From assembly GCA_910580205.1 (NCBI GenBank), contig CAJTVP010000002.1:62001-126000 (forward strand): 64,000 bases of DNA, given 5' to 3'. Origin of the DNA: an uncultured Eggerthellaceae bacterium (GTDB lineage Bacteria > Actinomycetota > Coriobacteriia > Coriobacteriales > Eggerthellaceae). The position numbers and the translations under genes are program-made. This document shows positions 36,844 through 45,052 of this stretch, one piece after another; position 1 is the stretch's first letter, and the number at the start of each line of letters is the position of its first letter. The notes below the pieces were generated by a model that saw nothing but the letters and a program-made list of their open reading frames with translations, was not told the DNA's origin and did no database searches.

Positions 36844-37404
36844 ATGTCGGGCGCGTATGGACTCACTGGAATTCTTCTTGGCGCATCAGTATCTAGTGTT
36901 TGGAGGGAGGCAGTGAAAGAATGGCATATAGTCAGCTGCTACGACAATCATAATTGCAGAGAAGCGTGTCTGTGCGGCCATGAAGGAATTCGGTACGAAT
37001 ATACAATTGAAAATGAAATCAATGGCAATCTGCTCAGCCCTATAGGTTCACATTGCATTCTCAAGTTTGGTAGCAAAGAGCTCAAAAACGAAGTTAAGGT
37101 ATGGGACGAGGCAATCAAACTCCTCGAGGCTCTTCGCAGCGAGGGGCCCAATAACTTAAAGAATCTTGATTCTAAATACTTCTCAAGGCGCTTGTTCGCC
37201 TTTCTCTATGATAAGGGCGCTTTCCTAGACAATCAGTACAACGATTTCAATGGAGCGAACGATCGCGATTTTATGATTAGGATGTTCAACAAAAGGAGCG
37301 AACCGACCGAGAAGCAAAAATCGAAGATTTACATGATTTTGAGTAATGAGATATTCCCGTGGCTTGCCCTTTTTGAAGATGAGCTGGCGAGAAAAGATGC
37401 CTGA
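36844..37404 (+). CDS. Uncharacterised protein with a zinc-ribbon-like motif
   Basis: 186 aa, family not recognised. The segment CLCGHEGIRYEYTIENEING and the following SPIGSHCILKF (about residues 39-79) contain Cys-x-Cys-Gly-His and a later His-Cys, which could bind zinc. The rest is helical. A TATAAT hexamer at 36784-36789 and AAGGAG seven bases before ATG support expression. The stop codon TGA is the first three bases of dispersed-repeat copy C, so the present C-terminus may have been created by that insertion. Confidence 0.65.
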   Translation: MSGAYGLTGILLGASVSSVWREAVKEWHIVSCYDNHNCREACLCGHEGIRYEYTIENEINGNLLSPIGSHCILKFGSKELKNEVKVWDEAIKLLEALRSEGPNNLKNLDSKYFSRRLFAFLYDKGAFLDNQYNDFNGANDRDFMIRMFNKRSEPTEKQKSKIYMILSNEIFPWLALFEDELARKDA

Positions 37405-37621
37405 GTAAAGGGACGCGCCAAAACGCTCATTCATGATCAGATACGCATTGATGGATCTGAAATGGCCCCTCGAAAGCGATCCTTCATCTTCAAGTCGAGT
37501 AAATAAGGTCAATTCTTTAAATCCTTGACCCTTTTTGCATTATGGAAAGGCAAAGAGTCGGAGCCCTAAAGATTTGGTGATCAGTTGCGAAATTCATTAA
37601 TGAGCATTTTGGTGCGCCCTC
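37402..37621 (+). repeat. Dispersed repeat, copy C
   Basis: The copy with the clearest ends: GGACGCGCCAAAACGCTCAT (37411-37430) against ATGAGCATTTTGGTGCGCCC (37600-37619), which are near-perfect inverted repeats of about 20 bases. Interior words AAAGGCAAAGAGTC and GATTTGGTGATCAG align with the other copies. It abuts the stop codons of genes on both sides (36844 gene and the VOC-nitroreductase gene). Confidence 0.85.
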
Positions 37622-37627
37622 TTCCCC

Positions 37628-38542
37628 CTAAAACCTCTCCTCATGCACTTTTGCCATCAGCGTTTCATCGAACGTGCGGGGTTCGCAGAGGGCGTCTGGC
37701 ATGCCAAGGGAAAGGATGGCTTCCAGCTGCCACGGCTCTGGGATGTCAAGCAGGTCGGCGACGAAGTCCTGTGTGGATCGTCCGTCCGCGGCCATGCGCA
37801 TGCGGCCTTGGATCCAGCAGCTGCCAACACCTGAAGCGGCTGCTTCCAGGTGCATGTTCGCCATGACGATGGAGCAGTCCTCTACCCAAGTGTCGGCGAC
37901 TTCGGGATTGCCTAGAACGGCGATGGCGGCATCGGCGCCAGCCAGCATGGCCGCACCGGAGTCACGGCATTCAGCCAATTTCGCAAGGGTGTTGCGATCG
38001 CGTACGATGATGAGCTCCCATGGCCTGCGTCGGCGTCCCGATGCGGAGAGCAGCCCCGCACGCACGATGCGGTAGAGCAGCTCTTCCGGCACGGAATCTC
38101 CCGAATACGTGCGGACGCTGCGTCTGGCCGTCAGGGCCGCCAACACATCCACGCCCGCTTGAGGCGCGAACTCGGCCTTCTCGGGCAGGATCTCCAGCCA
38201 GCATCCATCAGGGTCTTCGATGAAGTACAACCCCATCTTCTCGTTCTCGTGGCAGATGCAACCCATCTGCTCGTGAAGGGCATGCGCCGCATCGAAGTCG
38301 GGCACCGTGAAAGCGATATGCGAGTCGCGGCCGCCGTTGTCGTAGGGCTCCGTGCGCCCGCGGTTCCAAGTGAGCTCCATTTGGAATCCACACACATCAT
38401 TGCCAATGAAGACGTTGGCCCATGATCCGTCGTCAGGACCCATGCGGCGAATCTCGGTCATGCCGAGCGCCCGCTCATAGAACGCCAGAGATTCGTCCAG
38501 ATCAAGCACGTGCAGGCAGCGGTGGATGGCTTTGCTTTCCAT
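37628..38542 (-). CDS. VOC (glyoxalase-like) domain fused to nitroreductase
   Basis: 304 aa. Residues 1-130 form a VOC domain of the GloA type (CLHVLDLDESLAFYERALGM, HIAFTVPDFDAAHALH, FIEDPDGCWLEIL). Residues 140-304 are an FMN-dependent nitroreductase-like domain (ARRSVRTYSGDSVPEELLYRI, SASGRRRRPWELIIV, ASGVGSCWI, LSLGMP). Two redox/detoxification activities in one chain suggests linked substrates, for example an electrophile scavenged and reduced; the actual substrate is unknown. ATG 38542 follows GGGAGA. GC-rich, core-like. Confidence 0.88.
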   Translation of the reverse strand: MESKAIHRCLHVLDLDESLAFYERALGMTEIRRMGPDDGSWANVFIGNDVCGFQMELTWNRGRTEPYDNGGRDSHIAFTVPDFDAAHALHEQMGCICHENEKMGLYFIEDPDGCWLEILPEKAEFAPQAGVDVLAALTARRSVRTYSGDSVPEELLYRIVRAGLLSASGRRRRPWELIIVRDRNTLAKLAECRDSGAAMLAGADAAIAVLGNPEVADTWVEDCSIVMANMHLEAAASGVGSCWIQGRMRMAADGRSTQDFVADLLDIPEPWQLEAILSLGMPDALCEPRTFDETLMAKVHEERF

Positions 38543-38648
38543 GATGTCTCCCTTGTGGCTCGAATCGTCGTTCAAGCCTAGCAGAATCACGGCAACAGAG
38601 TGGCCTAGAATGGGCGGGAATGATCGCCTCACTTGAAAGGGGAGGGCC

Positions 38649-39053
38649 GTGACGGTTCTGTTCATCGGATATCCGAAATGCTCAACGTGCAAGAAGGCGA
38701 AGAAGTGGCTTGAAGAGAATGGGGTCGCGTTCGAGGAGCGGGACATCGTGACGCAGAATCCGACAGCTCAAGAATTGAGGAAGTGGCGCGAAGCATCCGG
38801 TTTGCCCCTTCGCCGGTTCTTCAACACGTCAGGGATGCTGTACCGCGAGATGGGTGTGAAGCAGAAGCTCGATGCTGGCATGGCTGATGAGGAGGCGTAT
38901 GAGCTGCTCGCGAGCAATGGCATGTTGGTGAAGCGGCCGTTGCTGATCGTTGATGGGATGCCTGTTGCACCCGGATTCCGAGAAGCGGATTGGGCAGCGG
39001 CGATCGCGGGAGACAAAAATGCGCCAAGGCCGGAACCGGCTGTGAATGAATAG
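38649..39053 (+). CDS. ArsC/Spx-family thioredoxin-fold protein
   Basis: 134 aa. Cys11-x2-Cys14 in YPKCSTCKKAKKWLEENG and the KRPLLIVDG segment are typical of the ArsC/Spx/YffB family. Family members reduce arsenate or act as RNA-polymerase-binding redox regulators; the CxxC and the absence of other arsenic genes leave the role open. The GTG start at 38649 has GGGGAGG just upstream. Divergent from the VOC-nitroreductase gene with 106 bases between. Confidence 0.85.
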   Translation: MTVLFIGYPKCSTCKKAKKWLEENGVAFEERDIVTQNPTAQELRKWREASGLPLRRFFNTSGMLYREMGVKQKLDAGMADEEAYELLASNGMLVKRPLLIVDGMPVAPGFREADWAAAIAGDKNAPRPEPAVNE

Positions 39054-39150
39054 CGCAAGCAGGCCAACGGAAGCGCAGTTCGCTTGCCTGTGATGCTGCT
39101 CGTGTTGCTTGTGTAGAATTGTTGTGTTAAGCAGTGAGGGCGATGGGCGG

Positions 39151-40113
39151 ATGAACATGGTGAGCAATGAACGCTTGGTTCGGAGATTGACAATAGCTTC
39201 TATCATTGTCCTGTCTGTTGCGGTCTTTGTTCAGATCGTACTTTTTTGGCTCGTTCTCCAGACTATGTCGGTGGTAATGGATGTTCCCGGCGGCTTTGCA
39301 ATGTATGCGCCGGATATAGAGGAGGATTTTCCGCGTATTTTCTTGTACACAGAACCTTTTGGGCCGACGATTCAAGGAATGATCTATATAGCTGTGACCG
39401 AATTGGCAATTGCATTTTCCATCTCGTCCACAACAGCCGTTTTCGTACTTTCCATCTGCCAGATGCAGGGACTGGGTGGTGTCTATGATCCAGCATCTTC
39501 CATGAGATTGGCTACGGTTGGTGCATTCATCTCTGCATTAGGGGGAGGATTGGTGCCGGCGCTCTTGCTCGGCATCGCTGCGTGGAAATCGTCTGATGAT
39601 CTTGAACGGCAGCACATCGACGAATATGGGAAGAACAGCGCAAGATGGAAAGATGCGAACTGGTTCAGTATCTTTATGCAGGGCCATGATGATGCATGTT
39701 CCGACAGCGACAAGTTCTCTGTTATGGTTTCTAAACTATGCGCCCCGCTTTCAGTCAGTGTTCCCTCCTTATTCTTGGGCCCCATCTACTGGGCCTATCG
39801 AAAATGTTACAAGGGGGCTTTTCTTCTCTTGATGCTCGCATTTGTCATGATGGGCATTAACATTTTCTTGGGTGCGGAAGTGTTCGGCTTCATCGGTCCC
39901 ACTCTTGCCTGTGTGCTTTTCTACAGAATCTATCATGCTCACGCCATTTCAGTTTTGAACGCAGGGATTGCGTCGAATCAGACAGAAGAGGATCTAGCGC
40001 GATACATGCGCGATAAGGGAGGGGTCAGTCCTTTGGGGGCGACTGTTTTTGTGTTCCTTTTCGTCGGCGGAGTCGTAACGCTTTCTTTTCTGGCGCATGC
40101 TGTTTGGGATTAG
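39151..40113 (+). CDS. Membrane protein with DUF2628-like module
   Basis: 320 aa with about six hydrophobic segments. The segment LFLGPIYWAYRKCYKGAFLLL (cited by its key residues GPxYWxYRKCY) is the DUF2628 signature, and the C-terminal GGVSPLGATVFVFLFVGG matches the end of the protein at 47306-48850. Function unknown. The start is uncertain among several close ATG/GTG codons; 39151 is chosen for AGGG upstream. TAGAAT near 39113 may be the -10. Confidence 0.7.
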   Translation: MNMVSNERLVRRLTIASIIVLSVAVFVQIVLFWLVLQTMSVVMDVPGGFAMYAPDIEEDFPRIFLYTEPFGPTIQGMIYIAVTELAIAFSISSTTAVFVLSICQMQGLGGVYDPASSMRLATVGAFISALGGGLVPALLLGIAAWKSSDDLERQHIDEYGKNSARWKDANWFSIFMQGHDDACSDSDKFSVMVSKLCAPLSVSVPSLFLGPIYWAYRKCYKGAFLLLMLAFVMMGINIFLGAEVFGFIGPTLACVLFYRIYHAHAISVLNAGIASNQTEEDLARYMRDKGGVSPLGATVFVFLFVGGVVTLSFLAHAVWD

Positions 40114-40217
40114 CGACGCAGATTTTTTGGGGATGGGTATTCGTCCATGGATCCCTGAACATGCAGTTGATGCTAAAGTGTTTGCTGATTTGCCGGTCAT
40201 GGACATATTGATCATCA

Positions 40218-40451
40218 GTGAGTAAAACGGACATTCCAAAACGCTCGTCCATTATCGATGCATATTGATGGATTTGCTATGGTCCTCGAAATCGGGTCCG
40301 CATCTTCCAGACAGGTAAAGAACGCGATAAGAAAGCGAAGGTCAACCTTCTCAATTATGAGATTTTGCTTTATGGGAAAGGCAAGGAGTCGAAGCCTCGG
40401 AGATTCGGTGGCTAGACGCGAGATTCATCCACGAGCATTTTGGTGCGTACC
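40218..40451 (+). repeat. Dispersed repeat, copy D
   Basis: Starts TGAGTAAAACGGACATTCCA and ends CGAGCATTTTGGTGCG. Interior words GCATATTGATGGAT, GATAAGAAAGCGAAGG, GGGAAAGGCAAGGAGTC and GGAGATTCGGTGG align with copies A-C. It occupies most of the gene-free stretch 40114-40469; nothing else is recognisable there. Confidence 0.82.
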
Positions 40452-40469
40452 TTTATCCTTACACCAAGT

Positions 40470-41138
40470 TCAGCTTTCCTCCTTTTTGTAGGGAAAGGGA
40501 TCGAGGATACCTTGATCAACGAGTGTGTTATAAAGCGCCTCTTCTAACAAAGTGGCATCGACCTTATTTCGGCGATAATCTAGTTGGCCGAGTGTGATGT
40601 CGAAAAGCTCTGCGATTTCTGCACGGATGCATCCTTCAACCACGAAGAGTTCATACACATCCCCGTCGGACAGTTCTTTGAAAGAAGGGAGAATCCCTCT
40701 GCTCTTCTTTTTTAGAAGGGATTTATAAAGGGGTCGAGACAGGCGTCTATCGCGGTCGATATCCAAAAGAGGCTCCATATTTCCTTCGTCTGCTTCGGTG
40801 GTGTTGTAATGACGCAGAGCTTCATCGCCTTCAGGGTCAGAGCGTAGGATAAGGCTGGGCATCTTGTCGAAAAGCCTGGGAATGAAATGCGTGATTTGTT
40901 TTGCTGCAATTGGAATGTTATCTAGCTCAACCAAGTCCTCAAGATAGAAAGCATTAACATCGAAAAATATCTCATCCTCATCATGGAGCTTGACGAGTCG
41001 CTCTCTATATTTTTCGAGTGCTTTTTCTGGAGATGACGCCTCAACGACAAGAGTAATGAACCCGACGTCTTCCCGGCAGACTCCCGTTGTGGAATCTTCA
41101 TATGGATCGGGGTACGATATGAGAGCAAAATAGATCAT
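40470..41138 (-). CDS. Uncharacterised protein with possible C-terminal HTH
   Basis: 222 aa, not assigned. The first 80 residues look like a small alpha/beta domain (YFALISYPDPYED, ITLVVEASSPEKALEKYRERL). Near the C-terminus IRAEIAELFDITLGQLDYRRNKV reads like a helix-turn-helix. GGGAGGA precedes ATG 41138. Divergent from the gene at 41223 with an 84-base shared promoter region. Moderate GC, accessory in style. Confidence 0.6.
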   Translation of the reverse strand: MIYFALISYPDPYEDSTTGVCREDVGFITLVVEASSPEKALEKYRERLVKLHDEDEIFFDVNAFYLEDLVELDNIPIAAKQITHFIPRLFDKMPSLILRSDPEGDEALRHYNTTEADEGNMEPLLDIDRDRRLSRPLYKSLLKKKSRGILPSFKELSDGDVYELFVVEGCIRAEIAELFDITLGQLDYRRNKVDATLLEEALYNTLVDQGILDPFPYKKEES

Positions 41139-41222
41139 GGCGTGATTCCTCCCGCATGTTTTATTGCAAAAAAGAATACAGCTTTCTGGCGGAGAACAAC
41201 GAGTTGGCGGTAGAATCCAGCT

Positions 41223-41918
41223 ATGTTCGTAAAACCCACATTCGATTTCACATGGCATGATCTATACAGTCTTTGGCAAGAGGTATGCCAAGAGCGCCAG
41301 ATTGATTTTGACCCTAGCTTGATCTTGACAATCGAGCTTGACATGGATTCTGATTTCGCAGAGGAATACGATTGGATTCCTTTTGCTTCGATAGAATCAG
41401 ATTTAGGACCAAAAGAGGGAATTCGTAAAGGCGTTCCCTATTTGAGGACGCATGCGACGAACGGCTCACTAGCGACTCTCCGGGGCCTGCTGGAGTTCTT
41501 TGATGATGAAGAGCTTTTTGCCTGCTTTGCAACATATTCATGCGCATTTCAACTCAGGCAAACCCTCCCTGCCTACTGGCGAGGCCTGCATAACGTGTCC
41601 TTTCTTGAATATGTTGACCGTATTTGTTGCAAGCGTCTTGGCGGCGCGGCTAGTGGTTTATGGACGCATTCATCCAGAAGGATTTTCCCGGATAAATTCT
41701 TCTCACCGCTGTTGTTGACAACCACCTCATGGCTTACTGAGCGCCAATTGGTTTTATTCGCTGCTTTGAACATGGAATACTACTTGAGGAATTGGGTGGT
41801 TATTCGATATTGGTATGGGATGCCCTTCGGCGAATATATGAGGAGAAGGTTTTTGCAGTGCTGTCGAAAAGATAGATTCGCATTTTTCGGAAATGGAAAT
41901 AGCCGCCAACACCTATAG
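41223..41918 (+). CDS. Uncharacterised protein
   Basis: 231 aa, family not recognised. It is rich in aromatic residues, with a possible membrane-associated stretch (FSPLLLTTTSWLTERQLVLFAALNMEYYL region). ATG 41223 lies six bases after a TAGAAT hexamer (41211-41216) and has no ribosome binding site, which fits a leaderless message. It overlaps the next gene by 26 bases if that gene starts at 41893. Confidence 0.55.
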   Translation: MFVKPTFDFTWHDLYSLWQEVCQERQIDFDPSLILTIELDMDSDFAEEYDWIPFASIESDLGPKEGIRKGVPYLRTHATNGSLATLRGLLEFFDDEELFACFATYSCAFQLRQTLPAYWRGLHNVSFLEYVDRICCKRLGGAASGLWTHSSRRIFPDKFFSPLLLTTTSWLTERQLVLFAALNMEYYLRNWVVIRYWYGMPFGEYMRRRFLQCCRKDRFAFFGNGNSRQHL

Positions 41919-42396
41919 AGGCGTTTCTAAAAAATGTCAAAACGGTGGAGAGGGGAGTCTTGCGGGCAACGTTTCTTTCGAACAGCTCGGGCAGGTAAGA
42001 GGTAAACAGGATTCGAAACCAAACATTCGTGCGATCAGACCAATGATTGCGAGTCGAAACAGTGGTCAGCTTTTTTCAGATGGAGTGCGGAAACAAAGGG
42101 TGCATGACTCTGTCGAGCGAAACCGTGTTGCGCGCCGTTTATGTCTGGAACACTATGGTTATGTTTGTCAAGCATGTGGTCTTAATTTCGCAGACCATTT
42201 CGGTGCTGATTTTGCAGGAATCATTGATGTGCATCACCTGAATCCTCTGGGCGAGAGTAAGGAAATGCAGATGGTTGACCCTATCAAGGATCTCATCCCC
42301 CTTTGCCCTAATTGTCATCGGATGATCCATAAGGGGTCATATGGTCTGCTTACGCTCAATGAATTGAGATGTATTGTGAACCAAAGCGACTGTTAA
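41893..42396 (+). CDS. HNH endonuclease-domain protein (McrA-like)
   Basis: 167 aa. C-terminal HNH domain with zinc Cys pairs CQACG and CPNCH, catalytic DVHH (IIDVHHLNPLGE) and the closing HRMIHK. This arrangement is typical of restriction-like HNH nucleases whose N-terminus carries a recognition domain. Here only about 75 unassigned residues precede it, so it may be a truncated form or have a different start; no ribosome binding site supports 41893. It is followed 12 bases later by another HNH protein. Confidence 0.72.
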   Translation: MEIAANTYRGVSKKCQNGGEGSLAGNVSFEQLGQVRGKQDSKPNIRAIRPMIASRNSGQLFSDGVRKQRVHDSVERNRVARRLCLEHYGYVCQACGLNFADHFGADFAGIIDVHHLNPLGESKEMQMVDPIKDLIPLCPNCHRMIHKGSYGLLTLNELRCIVNQSDC

Positions 42397-42408
42397 GGAG
42401 GGTCAACC

Positions 42409-43737
42409 ATGGCAATGGTGCTTGATAACAAGCGCTTTATCAATGACGTCCCTCCTCAGATGGCGAGGAATATCGTTCGGGAATGCTACCCCGACCCGTA
42501 TAGTCTCGAGATCCTTGCTGATAAGTTCGAGGTTGCCAAGATTGCTATGCAGGGATGGCTTCAGAAGCTTTCAGAAATCGATTTTCTGGAAATTGAGGAA
42601 GAGGATGGGGAAGCGCAGTGGTGCTGCACCCCTAATGGCTATGCGAGGCTTGTGCTTGCTCGCTATGGAAGCCCTCTAACCGCTCATGGGTTTATCGAAC
42701 AAATCAAAAAAGTCAAAGCACGTGCAAAAGAGTATAACGATACGAATAGATATCCCTACCATATCGATTGTATTTACATTTTTGGCCCAGTGCTCAACCA
42801 TTTTGATTCACTGGATGATCCTTCTTTTGCGGTTAGCTTTAGTCTGAAATCGGGTATATCGAAAAAGGGAAGATGGTATGACGATTATTATGAAGAATAT
42901 GGTCCAGATAGGAATTTGGGTATTTTAGATACGCTGTTCTTCCCAAAGAACGAGATGGCCGAGGCGCTGAAGAGACGCAGGGAGCATTTCGATGTGTTTC
43001 TTCAGAACGTCAAAGATTTAAGCGATGACTGGAGAATTGTTTTCTTTGAAAAGAAATTGACAAAGAAAGAGCGCTCTAGGTTGCTGAATGAAGAGGATTT
43101 GAGCGAATTAGAGCAGCATCTTACCCATGCCAGAAATATGGCGCTTGAGGAACGCAAAGAGAGGAGGAGAATAACCGCATCCCATGAATCCATCTTGGCA
43201 TTCTGGGAGGGCGAAGATAGTTTCCGATCCCTGGGAATAGATTCGGAAAGAGCTGCAAGTTCGTGTTGGAGATGCTCTAGTCAAAGAGAGATTCAGAGAT
43301 GTCATATTGTTCCAAAAGCCCTAGGTGGAAAAGACGCAAAAGAAAACTATGTCTTACTCTGCAAAAGGTGTCATGCGGAAGCGCCGAATGTAATCATGCC
43401 GCAGATAATGTGGGATTGGATTAGTGCTTATAGAGCGCATTATCCAAATGACCTATGGAGCCAGGTTGCACTCAAAGAATATGAATTTCTCTATGGTAAA
43501 AGTTTGGGTTGTGACATACAGATGCTTCTTGAGCAGACGGATGCTGATATTGACCTCGAAGAGGCTATGGCTTTATTCGACCTGCTTGCTAATGAGGCCA
43601 TTACACAAGCCACTCATCATTTCGGGCAATCTTATTTCAATACCGCAACCATGGTTGGAGTTTACAGGATTGCGATGCAACGCTTGAAGGAGTTGTTTGA
43701 GAATCCAGAGACATTGCAATTGTATAGAGGAATATGA
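42409..43737 (+). CDS. Winged-HTH / degenerate nucleotidyltransferase / HNH fusion protein
   Basis: 442 aa. The N-terminal 90 residues look like a winged helix (LEILADKFEVAKIAMQGWLQKL). Residues about 95-165 follow the pattern of the HTH-linked nucleotidyltransferases that normally carry a FGS...DxD site, but here it reads YIFGPVLNHFDSLDDPSFAV, so Ser is lost and the metal Asp pair is not clear. Residues about 285-325 hold an HNH: CWRCSS, RCHIVPKALGG, ENYVLLCKRCH. AAGGAGGGT precedes the ATG. It is probably co-transcribed with the HNH gene before it. DNA cleavage guided or controlled by the N-terminal part is inference. Confidence 0.62.
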   Translation: MAMVLDNKRFINDVPPQMARNIVRECYPDPYSLEILADKFEVAKIAMQGWLQKLSEIDFLEIEEEDGEAQWCCTPNGYARLVLARYGSPLTAHGFIEQIKKVKARAKEYNDTNRYPYHIDCIYIFGPVLNHFDSLDDPSFAVSFSLKSGISKKGRWYDDYYEEYGPDRNLGILDTLFFPKNEMAEALKRRREHFDVFLQNVKDLSDDWRIVFFEKKLTKKERSRLLNEEDLSELEQHLTHARNMALEERKERRRITASHESILAFWEGEDSFRSLGIDSERAASSCWRCSSQREIQRCHIVPKALGGKDAKENYVLLCKRCHAEAPNVIMPQIMWDWISAYRAHYPNDLWSQVALKEYEFLYGKSLGCDIQMLLEQTDADIDLEEAMALFDLLANEAITQATHHFGQSYFNTATMVGVYRIAMQRLKELFENPETLQLYRGI

Positions 43738-43882
43738 TCTGATGTTGGGATTCCATAGGAGGTATGGAAGAATATGGACATCACGTCCTCCCTCCATGAG
43801 CTATGAGTTCTATAAAACTGTTTGCTATTCGAATGGTTCGAGAGGTTCGCGATGCTGTTTACCTTGGTTCTTTCAAGCCTTC

Positions 43883-44848
43883 CTAGGACAGTAAATACCC
43901 ATATCCTTCCGACTCCATCTGGTCGCGGGGGATGAAGCGCAAGGCTGACCCGTTGATGCAGTAGCGCTGGCCGCCTGATTCTGCGGGCCCGTCTTCGAAG
44001 ACGTGGCCAAGGTGGCTGTCACCCATAGTGCTGCGCACCTCGGTCCGCGGCATTCCCGGAATGGAGGTGTCCGTTACTTCCATGAGCGAGCTTTCTGCGA
44101 TCGGCCGCGCGAATGCGGGCCAGCCGCAACCAGAATCGAACTTATCCGCAGAGGAGAAAAGCGGCTCGCCTGTTACGGCATCTACATAGATGCCTTCATC
44201 GAACAGGCGGTCGTAGGGATGTGAGAAGGCTCGTTCGGTTGCGCTTTCTTGGGTCACAGCGAAGGTTTGAGGGTCCAGCTGTTCTCTCAGGGTGGTTTCG
44301 TCGGGGCGTGCATATCCTTGTGTCGCAATGGAGAAGTCCGCCTTGCGCTCTTCGACGAACTTTCTGGCATCCGCAAGATTCACATGGCAATAGCCCATGG
44401 GGTTCGCGTCCAGATAATCCTGGTGATAATTTTCGGCGGGGAAGAAGTTCTCCAGCTTTCGCGCTTCCACGCGCAGGGGTTTGCCGATCCGGCGTTCCAG
44501 CTTTGCCAGCTCGGAAGCGATGATGGGGACATCATGCTCATTCGTCCAATAGATGCCGGTCCGGTATTGCGTGCCGCGATCGTTGCCTTGGCGATTCAGC
44601 GCAGTGGGGTCGATGGTTCGGAAATACCCTTCCAGAAGGAGCGATAACGGGATGATCTCTGGATCATAGATGACGCGCACCGCCTCAGCGGCTCCCGTTT
44701 CTCCCGTGCAAACATCTTCATAATCAGGTTGCGGCACGAGGGAGTTCGCATAGCCGACCTCGGTGTCCAGCACGCCGGGTAATCGTTTGAGATAGGCCTC
44801 TGTGCCCCAGAAGCACCCACCCGCCAGGACGATCTCTCGCTTTTCCAT
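43883..44848 (-). CDS. msrAB: Fused methionine sulfoxide reductase MsrA-MsrB
   Basis: 321 aa. N-terminal MsrA domain with the catalytic Cys12 in GGCFWG and the [15 protein letters not shown] segment. C-terminal MsrB domain with [22 protein letters not shown] and the catalytic Cys297 in [11 protein letters not shown]. The two CxxC zinc pairs of many MsrB proteins are absent, so this is a zinc-free form. Repairs both epimers of oxidised methionine in proteins. Stands alone. Confidence 0.95.
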   Translation of the reverse strand: MEKREIVLAGGCFWGTEAYLKRLPGVLDTEVGYANSLVPQPDYEDVCTGETGAAEAVRVIYDPEIIPLSLLLEGYFRTIDPTALNRQGNDRGTQYRTGIYWTNEHDVPIIASELAKLERRIGKPLRVEARKLENFFPAENYHQDYLDANPMGYCHVNLADARKFVEERKADFSIATQGYARPDETTLREQLDPQTFAVTQESATERAFSHPYDRLFDEGIYVDAVTGEPLFSSADKFDSGCGWPAFARPIAESSLMEVTDTSIPGMPRTEVRSTMGDSHLGHVFEDGPAESGGQRYCINGSALRFIPRDQMESEGYGYLLS

Positions 44849-45052
44849 CTCCGCCTCCTCGTATGCCGTGAACCATCGAAGCGGAAGATATCCCAGTCCG
44901 CGAACGAAGAGCGCTCGGTGCGCATCTCTTTTTCAAACTGATACCGATGGAAAAGGGGATATGGCTATCATGGGCGTCGAGGTTGCGGCAGCAGCTCGCA
45001 TTTGCTGATGAAAGATGATGGAAGACGATTTCTTCGAGGAAGGGCGGTCGCT

